64,000 bases of DNA, from contig CM033119.1 in the NCBI GenBank assembly GCA_019321725.1, positions 15,016,694 to 15,080,693 on the forward strand. Reading direction: 5' to 3'. Position 1 is the first letter of the stretch, and every line of letters begins with the position of its first letter. Positions 47,747 to 59,053 of the stretch are shown here, piece after piece. The notes under the pieces were generated by a model that saw nothing but the letters and a program-made list of their open reading frames with translations, did no database searches and was not told the origin of the DNA. Source of the stretch: Paulownia fortunei (Eukaryota > Streptophyta > Magnoliopsida > Lamiales > Paulowniaceae). The position numbers and the translations under genes are program-made.

Positions 47747-48010
47747 AGTAGAGGATCAAATCAACTGTCAGAGAATATGGAGTCCATGAGGGATGAGGTA
47801 GATAAAAGAAAAGAAGCAATCTACCATAAAGTAGGAACTAAACGCAAGCACAAAGAAGAAGATGGGGGGAATTGAAAAAAAGGAGAGCAACGCCACACAT
47901 CATTAACTATTAACATTATACCTCTCTAAATGCCCCGATCGCAACAGTCCTGATGGTAGCACAACTACAAGAGATCATTAAACCTTCCATGACATTGAAA
48001 AAGATCCTAA

Positions 48011-48340
48011 TATAAGTACTGTTGTTTCTACTGTGATTGGGTTCACACCACTAAAGAATGTTTCAACTTAGAGAATGGAATCGAAAAGCTTATCCAGCGG
48101 GGCTACTTGGAGAAATTTATCAACCAAAGACCAAGGAATACCAGTAACTACAAAACACTCCCTTGCCAGAAAAGTATTCATATGGCCAGCCCAATTGGAA
48201 TGAGCACGCTTCCTAAAAAGAAAAAGAGACCAAAAAGAACAAGACAAGTTTCCTACAAGAGAAAAATAGTTTTGAGACTCATGCATTTTCCCTCAGAAGC
48301 TAAGTCATTTACATGCGCTTTCATTACATTCCTGTTATGA
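48011..48340 (+). pseudogene. Gypsy gag C-terminal zinc-knuckle remnant
   Basis: The frame reads KYCCFYCDWVHTTKECFNL, then IEKLIQRGYLEKFINQR. Plant gypsy gag proteins have the matching pattern KYCRFHxDHGHxTEEC, then IExLIQRGYLxxFV. This identifies the nucleocapsid end of gag. A TAA lies directly upstream at 48008-48010, and the remainder runs into a Lys-rich tail before stopping at 48340, so the full gag is not encoded. Confidence 0.7.
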
Positions 48341-48565
48341 GAACTACTTACTTTATTGTAATAGTAATTTTATTATGTTTTTACTCCTTGTTGCGGGAGA
48401 TGAATGCCTTTCATTGAGTTATTTGCTTACTTACCTGAATTGGTTATCAGGCATTCTTGCTAACTCCTACGCCTACTGATTATTGTTGGATGCCTACATA
48501 TCTTAAAGATCTCACACATCATGTAAGAAGTTTAAAAAACCTAGGGCTAAAACATAAATCAAGGT

Positions 48566-49415
48566 AGTCAGTAAGTAGCTGTGGAACACAGTCAATGATG
48601 CATATGCCCAATTAAAGTAGTTAGTAAGAGGTTGGGACACGCAGTCCACGACACTTACCTTACACAAAAGAGGTAGTCTGTAAGTGGTAGATGCAGTCCC
48701 CAAAAATAAGCCCTATCCTCGTTCGCACAAAAATAAAGCCCCAGTTTTGTCAGGGCAAAAATAAAACCTAGCCTCATCCGGGCAAAAGAAGTCCCCAGCC
48801 TCGTTGGAGCAAAAATAATGCCTCAATATCGTTTAGGCAAAACTTAGTTCCAAGAGATACAACATCTCTCTCAGACGCAAAATAAAGCCCCAGTCCCATC
48901 TGAAAAAAACTTAGTCTCAAGAGAGACAACATCTCTCCCAGACGTAAAATAAAGCCATGGTCTCATTCGAGCAAATGATAGACTTGGTAGAGACAACACC
49001 TCTCCCAGACATAAAAAAAGCCCCGGCCTTATCTGGGCAAAAATAAAGCCTTAGTCTCTTTCAGGCAAAAATAAAGCCCCGACCTTATCCTAGCAAAATA
49101 AAAGCCTCGATCTTATCTGGGCAAAAATAAAGCCCATGTCTTGTTCGAGTAAAAATAAAGCCCCGACCTTATCTGGGCTAAACAAAGCCCCAATCTTTAT
49201 GGACAAAAACAAAGCCCTAGTCTCGTTTGTGCAATAACAAAGCCCTAGCCTTGTCTAGGTAAAAATGATGCCCCAATCTCGTCCAGACAAAAAACAAGCC
49301 CTAGCCTCATCTGACAAAACTTAGTTCAAGGAGAAACATCTCTCTTAGATGCTAAATAAAGCCCCAACCTTATTCAAGCAAATCTTAGTTTGGAGAGAGA
49401 CAACATAGCCCCCAA
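48566..49415 (+). repeat. ~30-bp minisatellite array inside the gypsy element
   Basis: From about 48696 a unit of the form AAAAATAAAGCCCCAGCCTC followed by a GTCTGGGC-like end repeats roughly two dozen times with many substitutions. Its core words are AAAGCCCC, CCTCGTC or CCTTATC, and GGGCAAAAATA. Several units are interrupted by a longer insert reading AACTTAGTYYCAAGAGAGACAACATCTCTC (near 48836, 48908 and 49318), which gives a higher-order pattern. Just before it (48566-48695) is a different two- to three-copy repeat with GTAGTCAGTAAGTAG-like words. It occupies the place where pol would be. Confidence 0.85.
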
Positions 49416-49439
49416 ACCTAAAACCTCAGCAAATAGAGC

Positions 49440-51000
49440 TTAGGTGAGGCACCACCTCGCTCGACGGGCATCATCTTGGTGAGATATAGCCATGCTCGAC
49501 AAACTGTGCCCTGGTGAGGCATTGCCTTGCCTGGAGAACATCACTCATGCGAGGCAAGAAATGCCTCTCTTAAACACAAAATAAAATCCTAAGAAAGAGC
49601 ATTAAAAGCTCTCTAGACAACGACACTTTGGGGGGCTCCTTCTTTCCCAATAATATTTTGAAAGGCATCTCAGTCTCATCACTCTTATTCGTTGCGCCCA
49701 AGTAGCCAGTAGAAAACTCTTAACTGGCCAATCCGCAACTAACCATAGTTGAAAGAGGGAGATATGATCACAAGATAATATAAAATGGTCCAAGACTCCT
49801 ATGAAACTTATCAACTGCCCATTGCAGGAAATAAGTTGGAAAAAGAAAAAAAAATGGCTAACACTGAGTTAGACCAATTCTACAGGCAATGAGATGTCTC
49901 ACTTGAATAAACATCATAGGTCGAGTGACCACATGCAACTCTTATGAACATGTGCAAAATGAATATTCTGAACTTTTCACCAAGTCAGTATCGAGCAAAC
50001 AAGGTGCTCAGTAAGAGGCTATAAAGCGTAGTCCGTGGTGAATGCCTTACATCACGTCTTAGCTTTGTAAGAGATCACAACCTACAGCCCTTGGCAGATA
50101 TTTAAAACAATATGTAAAATCCTATAAGAGACTATGAAATGCAGCCCAACAAAAAAATCAACAAAACATAAATATTTCTAACCAAAAATATAAAGTCTTA
50201 TTAGTAGATTGCCAAACATGAGTACCAACTCAAAATAACATAACGAAATAAGCTAAGTCCTTGCAAATGGATGGATCTATGCAAAGATTAAATAAGCAAG
50301 TGAAAACTCACCTAGCACTTCTCAGAAAAGCTGCAGACGGATAACTCAGCACTAGCAAGGTCACAATCTCCTAAGTTTAGAGCAGAAGCTTAAAGAAAAA
50401 GCCTACAGCCCTGAGGGCTTCCTCCAGGCAGTTGCAACATCCTCTAAAACAACTATCACTACATGGCTTAACTCATAGCTGATTTTCATGAACTTTGCTT
50501 TCTTTGTAGAAGAGGCAAAACTTTTATGCGATCAAGGCATGGCCTCATCCACCACCTTTACAGAATGGCCGAGACAGCTCCTTAGGCATGCGATCTCCCA
50601 CACGGCTAAGGCATTGCCTCATTTGCTCATCACTACACGTCTAAGGTACTGCCATACCTGTGTGATAGCTTGGCCATTTGCTGCTACGTTCCTCGACCGC
50701 TCGTCTGCCATGTGGCTAAAGAATTGCCTTGATCGCTCGTTATTGCACGATTGAGGCATTGCCTCAACCATTTATAATCACAACAACCGAGGCATTATCT
50801 CGTTCACTATATCATAAATTGCTTTGATCATCCATTCCATGCACCGTGGTCGAGGCTATGCCTCAACCGCCCATCCCTTCACATGATTGAGGCCATGCCT
50901 CAGCAGCCCTTCCTTCTTAAAGCATGGCCGAGGACACACCTCGGTTGTTCTCTTGTGTGCACGATCGAGGTTGAGCCTCGACTGCTACTTGCATTTCACA
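49440..51000 (+). repeat. Palindrome-bearing GAGGC/GCCTC repeat region
   Basis: Words such as TGAGGCATTGCCTC and GAGGCTATGCCTC recur at about 49513, 50752, 50782, 50852, 50890, 50930 and 50966. They are separated by ACCGCCCAT- or CACACGATCGAGG-like text at roughly 40-bp spacing in 50575-51000. Each unit carries a GAGGC...GCCTC inverted repeat. Between 49560 and 50560 there is less regular sequence, with a related CAGTAAGAGGCTATAAAGCG-type repeat near 50008. No protein is supported. Confidence 0.65.
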
Positions 51001-51177
51001 ACCAAGGCAACATCTTTTCCTTCTCAATTGATGCAACCTTACTATGACATGCTTACCCATAAAGCATGACATAAACCACTCACGAAAATACAACTGTATT
51101 ACAACCATCCCCAACTTTGATAGATTTTATCTAACTCCCAGCCAGTTTGCCCATGGCAACCTACTTGGGAGTTGGGG

Positions 51178-51506
51178 GGTTTATTTTGGGTATAATGAAA
51201 TCAAACTTATTAATTTTAGCCCAATAGGGTGGTCTATGAGGCCCACAACACACCAATGGTTCATTTTGGCTTAAGTCCACACTAGACACCTATAAATACC
51301 CTATTTATGTTTATTTATAAGGTACACAATTGATTTTGGTTCTTTAAAGATTTAAATTTCAGTTATTGTTTTCTCTCTAGAAAACATACTAACTTAAACA
51401 TCAAATGGGTTTTTCCAAGGCATGGCTCTTCTAATCATCTACATTCATATCGCAAACATAAACCTAACTCTCCAGACAGTAGCCAGAAGGATTCAAATTC
51501 TAATAT
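51178..51506 (+). repeat. Right LTR of the gag-only gypsy element
   Basis: This is the counterpart of 47014-47338. It keeps a clear TATA motif, TATAAATACC at 51291-51300, and is preceded by a purine-rich tract. Divergence between the two LTRs is high enough to see by eye, implying an old insertion. Confidence 0.7.
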
Positions 51507-51509
51507 TCT

Positions 51510-54500
51510 ATACAGATTTAAATTAAAATAATTTCATTTTCAACGTCAAAATTAAGGAGTTTAGATTTTTCGTTTCATCTTTTGATTCCACACATTACTA
51601 AAATTTTAAATAGGTGACATCGTTTTCATTTCTCCTTAAGTTAAAACAACAAAATCAAAAGAAATCCATTAGATAGACTTTTTCTTATAATAGAAATTAA
51701 AACATTAAATCGGACGCATAATGCACCTTGAAAAAGCCCAATATGACACCTTTGCGGTTCTGCCGACGGAATGGCTTGGGGATGGGTTTTGTTTTTGGGG
51801 GAGGTCTCACTACAACAAAATATAAATAGTAGGATATTTTTTTGGGATGCTATTTTATAAGTGCAAGTGCCTAAAAAATGAACATGTCAGGACACTTGTT
51901 AAATTATTAGACATCTTTAAGGCACGAATCTTTCCCTGCGTCCCTTCCTGCACTCTTTCTTCTTCTTCCCCCAATTTTATTTTTCTTTTTTGATCTTTTG
52001 AAATCCTAGTATTCAATCAAAGTAGATTATGGAAAATCCAAAATCTCAGATTTTTTCTCCATAATTCTATATATTTTTTCGTCAAGACTTTTAGTTGATT
52101 TCTCATTCTAAAAAACAGTTTGTTGATTCCTGTGAGATAATATCAGAGAAGAGCGAGAAAGTCATAGGAGGGTCATCAGTAAATCTTTTAAAGAAATGGA
52201 ATTCTTTGAGAGAGAGCAAAAATCTTCTACTCTTCTTTTCTTTTTCTTTTTTTCTTTTTAGTTTTGGTTATTATTACTGAATTCTCATTTCCCTTGAGAA
52301 GTTTTGGTTTTTCTGGTGATATTTCCGTTTGTTTCTTCAATCCCTACAGTTTCATTTTTTCCTACGGTGTTGGTAAATACTTGCTGTTTGATAATTCTTT
52401 TGGGGCTTAGGTGGGATTGATTTGAAATTTTGCTCAATTTTTTTGTTTTATTGTATGAAATTGCTATGTTCTTGGGCCTGAATTCTTTCTACTTCCAATT
52501 TATTGATTTTACTTATTCTATATATATTACCATTGACATTGTGTTCTCCAAATATATTTTCTTGGGCCTGTACTTTGGTTTATTTGTATTTGGAAAAATT
52601 GCTGCTTCTGTAACAGTGGCAGAAAGCTTGCTGCAATCTGTAACAGCAAGTTTGTTGCCTCTGTTACTGAGGCACAAGCTTTGCAAAAGATTTTTTAATG
52701 GTTGATACTTAAAAGAAATGTTCTATTTTGCGATTACATAATCATATACTTGTAATTATGCTTGTGAGTCCCATGATTGTTGATAGATAAGGTAATTCTT
52801 GTTCAGGGGAATGATATTTGTATGTAATATGTATGTGGTATTACTTGGTTTTAATAAATGTTTGATTTCATTATAATTTTCTTTTTCAAAATTTGTGCAG
52901 CATTATGTGCTACTATGCACAGAGGCAGCAAGCTTGCAAGCACTTTGAAATGAGAATAGCAGCAAGCTATAGATGTTAATAAATGTTGGAATCTGCTATA
53001 GAGGCTGTAAGCTAGTAGAGACTGATTGCCTTGCACATACTATTTCTAGGAATTGTAGCTTTAATCTAACTTTAGATTCTTCTTTGGGAAATTGAAGTCT
53101 GATTCTTATGTTCGAAAATAAAGAGACACAAAGTTGTGATCGGATCATATTAAAGTTTTTACTTGTATCATGTTGTACAGGTTGCAAATATTTCAATCTT
53201 TAGGTGTCATTTCTCTGTGATGTAGTGTCTAACTGAACTATTTTTGTTATAACTACAATGAGCTTAGTCCTCAATCCATTTTGTTTAACATATACATTTT
53301 CCTGTTCTAAGTGGTGAACTTTATTTCATATTGTGAATGAAAGGGAATGCAATTCTTCCTACATATGTACAGAATTTATGGATTGTTCACCAATGATGCA
53401 AATTCCTTTATGTCATTTATCAATTTTTGAATTCAAGAGTTCATTTCATAGCTTCAACAACCTGAATGTATTTTTAGTTAAATAGGTTACACAGTTTTTT
53501 AGTTTGTTTTTAACTTTCACATTTCTAATTTTTTGCTTGTATATTTCGTGGACAGGACTGTACACCAAGAGCACCTTTTGGTGGTTATCATCATACTTGC
53601 ACACGTAACTACTCGCTCTCTGTTATTTCTGCATAAATTATAGGCATTTAGAAAAGTGGTCAACAAACACAAAAGCACACCCACAGAAATAAAAGAGCCA
53701 TTCATTAAAGGGTAAAATCTATTCTGTACTAGTGTAAATTGTAATCTGCTGCACAAAACTTGCTTTCTTTCAAATTTTGAGTTCGTTTTATATTTTATCA
53801 ATTATAAAAGATAATTTAGATATATATACATATATATATATATAATTTTTTTTTCTTTTAATGAATTAAATATATATTTAATCTTTAAATATAAAATTTC
53901 ATTAATATTTAATTTTTTAAATATGAAATTCTATTAACATTATGTAGTTTTATGAGATATAATGAGCAAACTTTAAGCCTTTAAGTTTTTATTAAAAACA
54001 ATTTTTTTTTTTTTCTATAAATTTTTAAATTATTAATATTTTATACATTAAGAAACTTATTTAAGTATATTTTTTAATTATTAAATATGAAATTTTATTA
54101 ATGTCATTTATTTCTGTAATTTTTTTACATTATTTATATTTCTGGAAAAAATTGTTTAAATTAAGAAATCTCATAACTATATTAAATTTATATTAGTTTT
54201 TTCCTGCTAATTAATAAATAATCTACAAATACCGTCTAAACTAGATTTTTCATATTGTTCACTATATATTGAATATAGATATGTTAAGTTTTATTATCTA
54301 CATTATTTTTTATTTTATTTATTTAAAGTTTGAATTACATATAATTTCTAGTCTTCAAATATTAAATTTTGTTACTGTTTTAATATTTATTGTGTTCATG
54401 TTATAAGTAATTAGCGTGTATTAGAATTATTATAGTTTGAAATATATTATCAAATACATTTACATTTTGATTATAATTTTTTTTTAAATTTGAAGAATAA

Positions 54501-54828
54501 ATATGAAAAAAAAATATTAATGAAATCTTTTTATGTCCACTTGGTAAAAATGTAATTTATTTCTCCCTTTTGTGTAAATCATTGTCACATCACTGCTACA
54601 TCATTGATTTTTCCTTCAAAATATAAAAATCCTCAAATCTGAAGCTAGGTGTAGACAAATTAAATTTATATTAATTAAATGATGACATGTGTAAAATAAT
54701 ATATTAAATATTAATTTTTTATTTTTTATTTATATTTTAAGAATTTAATCAAATTTAATTCCTAAAGTGAATAGTATTACTTGATATTGTAATATATATT
54801 TTATTGGCCAATTAATTTTTGCCAAATG
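51510..54828. other. Intergenic, with one CACTA-like terminus
   Basis: At 51809 the sequence CACTACAACAAAATATAAAT resembles the conserved terminus of plant CACTA transposons. I could not find a matching TTTTGTTGTAGTG end within the window. The region 51950-53800 is less AT-rich than its surroundings, with a short repeated word CTGTAACAG at 52608-52650, but no recognised protein. From 53815 on it is almost pure AT, including a TATATA run at 53820-53844. Confidence 0.4.
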
Positions 54829-55500
54829 TCAAATCTTTATTCTTGGGAGTCAAGATCATATTGAATCTTGTCATTGAAGAGATAAATATCAATTAAATCA
54901 TGAATAACCAATCAAATTGTGCTATTTCATCAAATGATTTATTCAAGAACCTTCATCTTATAAGTATAAATAGGAGTTATTTTTAAGGAGTTAAAACATA
55001 AGTTGTGAAGAAGATGTCCAATCAAGAAAGGTGTAGGAGAAAATTCTCTCAATTTAAGGTGATCAAATTCAACGAGATCAACGATGTTCAAGGCGAAAAT
55101 CAAGATATTCATCATGGATTTTATTCAAATAATAGTATTTTAAGATTAAATTGTTAAACCCCTCGAATTAACGTTATTGGAGATTAAATATATCTTGGAT
55201 AAGATCGAAGGTTGATTCCATAACAAATTATCAAATATAAAAATCAACGTTTTTGAAGTTTTAACGTTTGATTTGAATTTAAGGTACTAAACCTTCAAAT
55301 CAACGTTATTGAAGGATCAAGTTTAGAGGAGATCAAATTAGGGATTCCACTTCTAAAAGTTCAAATCCTGAAAATTTTTGTTCTTGAAGAGAATAATAAG
55401 AGGATTCATAGAGATTACAATCATTTTATTATTTTAATTCAATAAAATTCAATTTGTACTGTTTTTTTTGTTTGTTAGTTTTTACAGACAACAAAATTTA
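54829..55500 (+). repeat. 5' LTR of the degenerate gypsy element
   Basis: Its 3' half (about 55215-55500) matches 58770-59053. Shared text includes TTCTAACGTTTAATTCAAAT-type sequence, GATTCCACTTCTAAAAGTTC against GATTCCACCTCTAAAAGTTC, AATTCAATTTGTACT, and TTTTTACAGACAACA against TTTTTACAAACAACG at the end. A TATA box, GTATAAATAGG, lies at 54964-54974. The left boundary is inferred from TGCCAAATG. Confidence 0.65.
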
Positions 55501-55512
55501 TGTTATAAATTT

Positions 55513-55533
55513 TTGGTACGTCTGGTAGGACGA
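55513..55533 (+). other. Sequence at the primer-binding position of the gypsy element
   Basis: TTTTTGGTACGTCTGGTAGG follows the 5' LTR by about 12 bases. It resembles the TTTGGTACGCCxGGTGGGAC phrase I associate with this group of plant gypsy elements. The matching tRNA was not determined. Confidence 0.4.
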
Positions 55534-56039
55534 TCTCTACCTCTCATTTTTTTTCTATACCAAAAGTTTCAAAGTATCATAATGGGTACCCTCAAGGTCG
55601 CAGTAGTGAAAATTACTACTTTAAGTTTTTGAATGTTGTAGGTGGAAGTATTAGTGTCATTACAAGGAGTATGTTCAAAAAGTTGCTAGCATCTTCCAAG
55701 ATAACTCCTTTGCTTGACATTGCTGAGAAGAATTTGCACATCTTACCAACACAAACGAAGATGATAGAGACTTGAATGATGAATCTGCATCATCCACTCA
55801 TCACTCAGCATCAAATTACTCATTTACCTCAAATATAGTGCTTGTCATGGTAATAATTGTTACAACTTTTGAGGAGCAAATTGCAAGTTTGACAAAAGTC
55901 ATTGATGGACTCACGAAACATATTCAAGAGTAAGACTCCTAAATCACATTGATGAACAAAGTGGACAATGTTGATGTTAGCCGCGTAATGGGCAGACAAG
56001 TTGAGGTTCATGATGAAGTTGAAACATTCATAAAGCAAC

Positions 56040-56640
56040 AACCAAGTGAAAAGGAGAAGTTTTCAACTAAAAAACTCCAAGTTTCATTTGATGGGTTGAT
56101 TTCAGTTGACTAATTGAAGGAGTTTATCATGAGAACTATCAAAGACAAGTTTGATGGGAGCTCCTAGTCATCCTTGACTTATGTTAAACCATACACTCAA
56201 AGGATTAACAATTTGAAGATGCCAGTCGGCTACCAATCTCCAAAATTTCAGCAATGTGATGGCAAGGGCAACCTAAAGCAGCATGTGGCTCATTTTATTG
56301 AGACATTTAATGATGCTAGAACATATGGAGATTACTTAGTGAAATGATTTGTTCGTTCATTGAAAGGAAATGCATTTGATTGGTACATCGACTTGAAGGC
56401 AAACTCAATCGATAGTTGGGAACAACTGGAACAAGAGTTTTTCAATCGTTTTTATAGTACTCGACGAACGGTTAGCATGATTAAACTCATGAATTCACGC
56501 CAGTGGAAGAAAGAGCCTGTCCTCGACTACATCAATTGTTGGAGAAACTTAAGCCTCAATTGCAAAGATCGATTGTCAGAGGCTTCGACTATTGAGATGT
56601 GCATCCAAAAAAAATCCAACTAAGGACGTTTGAAGAGTTA
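56040..56640 (+). pseudogene. Gypsy gag (Retrotrans_gag) remnant
   Basis: The frame reads EKEKFSTKKLQVSFDGLISVD, a stop, then LKEFIMRTIKDKFDGSS, a stop, SSLTYVKPYTQRINNLKMP, GYQSPKFQQCDGKGN and HVAHFIETFNDARTYGDYLVK. A TGA follows at 56345-56347, then FVRSLKGNAFDWYIDL, WEQLEQEFFNRFYSTRRTVS and EPVLDYINCWRNLSLNCKDR. This is the standard capsid domain of plant Ty3/gypsy gag, and at least three in-frame stops disable it. Confidence 0.85.
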
Positions 56641-57109
56641 GCTACTTGAACCCATGATATGGAGTTGAGTATGGCTGCATGTGGAGTCAAAGGGCCACCC
56701 ATCTAAGAGCCTTAAAGATCCAAAGAAAGGTATAAAGCCAAGGAAGAGGACAAGTATTTTTTCAAAGCTCCAAGCAGAGAATCTATGGTGGTCAACACAA
56801 CACCTATCAAATTCAAATGAAATGCAAATGATAAGAGTGGTAAAAAGAAAAACACCCCTCAAGAAAGGGGGCAAAGAAAATTGACCCTAAAAGAGATGCA
56901 AGCAAAACAATATCCATTCCTTGATTCTGATTTCTTTAGAATATTCGATGACTTGCTCAAAGCAAATCTCATTGAATTACCTAAAATGAAACATCCCGAA
57001 GAAGTTGGGTAAGTAGATGACCTAAAGTATTGCAAATACCATCGTTTGGTGGGACACTCAATCCATGATCCAAGGTTTCAACCAAGGGGGCAAAAGGCTC
57101 TTGGCATCG

Positions 57110-57360
57110 TATGATTAAAATTATTGATGGATGACACGACCTCAATTGCGCTATTTCATGTTATAGATGCTAAAACCTCTTATAACATGTTTCTTGGTCG
57201 TCCTTGGTTATGTGAATATGGAGTAATTTCTTCCACTTGGCACTAATATTTCAAGTATTATAGAGAGGGCGTGGTAAAAAGAGTGCTTGGCGATGATAAG
57301 CCTTTTACTGAGGTTGAGTCATATTTTGTTGATGATAAGTACTATTCGAAGATACAAAGG
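57110..57360 (+). pseudogene. Gypsy aspartic protease C-terminal remnant
   Basis: The segment LFHVIDAKTSYNMFLGRPWL, then CEYGVISSTWH, matches the end of plant gypsy proteases, where ILGRPWLHxxGVVPSTLHQ is typical. The active-site part upstream is not recognisable and a stop (TAA at 57244) follows the motif. Confidence 0.75.
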
Positions 57361-57599
57361 CAATGAAGGCCAAAGATAGTCCATTTAATGAGAAATTCAA
57401 GTAACAAAATGGAGTTGGAGATGGTAAAATTATAAAAAGCATATCATCTCTCACTGAGGTTGGGCCTTTGAAGGAATTGGTACTTCTTTTGACAAAGCTC
57501 GATGCAAAGAAACCTTCTCCTCACCACTTGAGTTTTTGTTTGCCCAACTCGAAGAGTTGAGACAGAACATGGGATATGTATAAGACTCCAAAAATGTAA

Positions 57600-57860
57600 A
57601 ATGCTTTGATCCAAAAGCTTACAAATTTTTAGTTAAAGTTGGATACAACACAAAAAAAAGTTCTGCCTTGGGTAAACTATCTCCTGAAGCCATTGGTGAA
57701 CAAGAATATGGACTTACAGCTACCCAAAAGATGTTGAAACAAAGTGGGATGCTGTTCAAAGTACTCAAACTAGCCCTGGGTTTGTACAACAAAATCCCAT
57801 CCGTATTGCTGTCAAAAGAGCTAGCACCAATCATATGTCTAAAGGAGAATGTTCATTGAA
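57600..57860 (+). pseudogene. Gypsy protease-RT linker remnant
   Basis: The frame KLSPEAIGEQEYGLTATQKML, then KLALGLYNKIPS, resembles the linker of related elements (LGKLPPExxGxxxxGLxxTQKMLKxKG and GLGFxPPxPVRI). It has no enzymatic role by itself and shows frameshifts afterwards. Confidence 0.55.
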
Positions 57861-58519
57861 AGATGATGCTTTTGATGATTATGGAAAGAAAATAAAGCGC
57901 ATATCTGTCTTTGATAAACTCGGCTTGCTCAGAATGTTGGGGAGTAAAAAAGTCGGCTGTTGAAGATTGGGTATCTCTAAGATATCAAAGTATCTGAAAA
58001 GGGTGAGTAAACCACAAACCACCCAGAAACTTCAAACTTTAATTCCAACTCGTACGAGGCGATGCACTACTTTGCTCATATCATGTCAAAAGGTCTTGAA
58101 AGTTAAGTTGCAAACTATTATTTTCATACGAACTCAAGATGATGAAGATGATAGGGAAAGTGTAGCTTCATCTTATTACATCAGAACTGGATTTGACCAT
58201 GGAGCGCTTTGAAATGCTAAGGACAGCTTGTACAAACAAATTTTCAAATTGACCAATGGCAGTTATATTAGCAAGATGGGTGATATTATGCAAGTGATTA
58301 GCATAAGACAAAAGAATGATCTAATGAGAATGTGTGTGGATTTTAAGGAGATGGAACATGTAAAGTCAACATATCACTTCACTTTGAGTGAAGAAACAGT
58401 AGAAGAAAAAGATGATGAAACTGCTCTTCTTGAGCTTGAAGAAAGCATTAAAGCCACTATTGATGAGTTAAAGAAGATTAATTTGGACAATATCGACAAC
58501 CCTTGACCAATCTATATCA

Positions 58520-58752
58520 GTGTCTTGTTGACCATTGATAAAGAAGAAGCATACATCGAACTACTCCATGAGTTCAAAGATGTGTTTGCATGACCATACA
58601 AAGAAATGCCTGGATTGGATCCAAAAGTAGCAGTCCATCACTTGTCTGTTAAGAAGGGAGCTCATCCTGTCAAACAAGTTCAATGTTGATTTCGGCCTGA
58701 GTTGGTCCCTTTAATTGGGGCTAAAGTAAATAAACTCATTGAAGTTGGGTGA
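58520..58752 (+). pseudogene. Start of gypsy reverse transcriptase, truncated
   Basis: The frame reads ELLHEFKDVFA, a TGA (58591-58593), PYKEMPGLDPKVAVHHLSVK, KGAHPVKQVQC, a TGA (58687-58689), FRPELVPLIGAKVNKLIEVG and then breaks off. Intact relatives have Trp at the first stop and Arg at the second. Everything from the catalytic part of reverse transcriptase onward is missing. Confidence 0.85.
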
Positions 58753-58754
58753 TC

Positions 58755-59053
58755 AAATGGTCAATTCCATAAACAAGTTGTCAAATTTAAAAGTCTAACA
58801 TTTTTTAAGTTCTAACGTTTAATTCAAATTTAAGGTGCTAAACTTTCGAATTAATATTATTGAAGGACAAAATCAAGTTTGGATGAGATCAAATAAGTGA
58901 TTCCACCTCTAAAAGTTCAAATTCCAAAAAAAATTTGTTCTTAAATGGAAAAATCAGAGGATCCATAGAGATTGTACCTATTTTATTATTTCAATTCAAT
59001 TCAATAAAATTCAATTTGTACTATTTTTTTTGTTTGTTAATTTTTACAAACAA
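58755..59053 (+). repeat. 5'-truncated 3' LTR of the degenerate gypsy element
   Basis: It corresponds to the 3' half of the 5' LTR (about 55215-55500) and ends in TTTTTACAAACAACG. The U3 half with the TATA box is absent because of the deletion joining it to the reverse transcriptase. Confidence 0.75.

Larger units (their letters stand above)
47014..51510 (+). mobile_element. Non-autonomous Ty3/gypsy element (gag remnant, no pol)
   Basis: Two diverged direct repeats bound the element. The left repeat is about 47014-47338 and the right about 51178-51506, with clearly corresponding text such as TTTCAGTTATTGTTTTCT at 47188 and 51358. Just after the left repeat is TTGGCCCCATCCGTGGGAAA (47390-47409), resembling the TTGGCGCCGTCTGTGGGAA-type sequence that follows plant gypsy LTRs. 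A purine tract (GGGAGTTGGGGGG, 51168-51180) precedes the right repeat, as a polypurine tract should. The interior has a gag zinc-knuckle remnant and two tandem-repeat blocks. Protease, reverse transcriptase and integrase are absent. The layout fits a TR-GAG/LARD-like element. Exact LTR ends are uncertain. Confidence 0.75.
54829..59053 (+). mobile_element. Degenerate Ty3/gypsy retrotransposon with internal deletion
   Basis: The element contains, in order, a 5' LTR (about 54829-55500), a primer-site region, gag, protease, a linker, the start of reverse transcriptase and a 3' LTR segment (58755-59053). The coding part stops abruptly in the sequence KLIEVG at about 58750 and passes directly into the middle of the LTR. 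The rest of pol and the first half of the 3' LTR are deleted. Many stops and frameshifts show it is inactive. The LTR boundaries are estimates. Confidence 0.8.

Noticed and set aside
48696..49410. CRISPR-like regular repeats
   Set aside because: The ~30-bp units are directly adjacent with no unique spacers, lie between LTRs of a retroelement, and the window is eukaryotic. This is a minisatellite.
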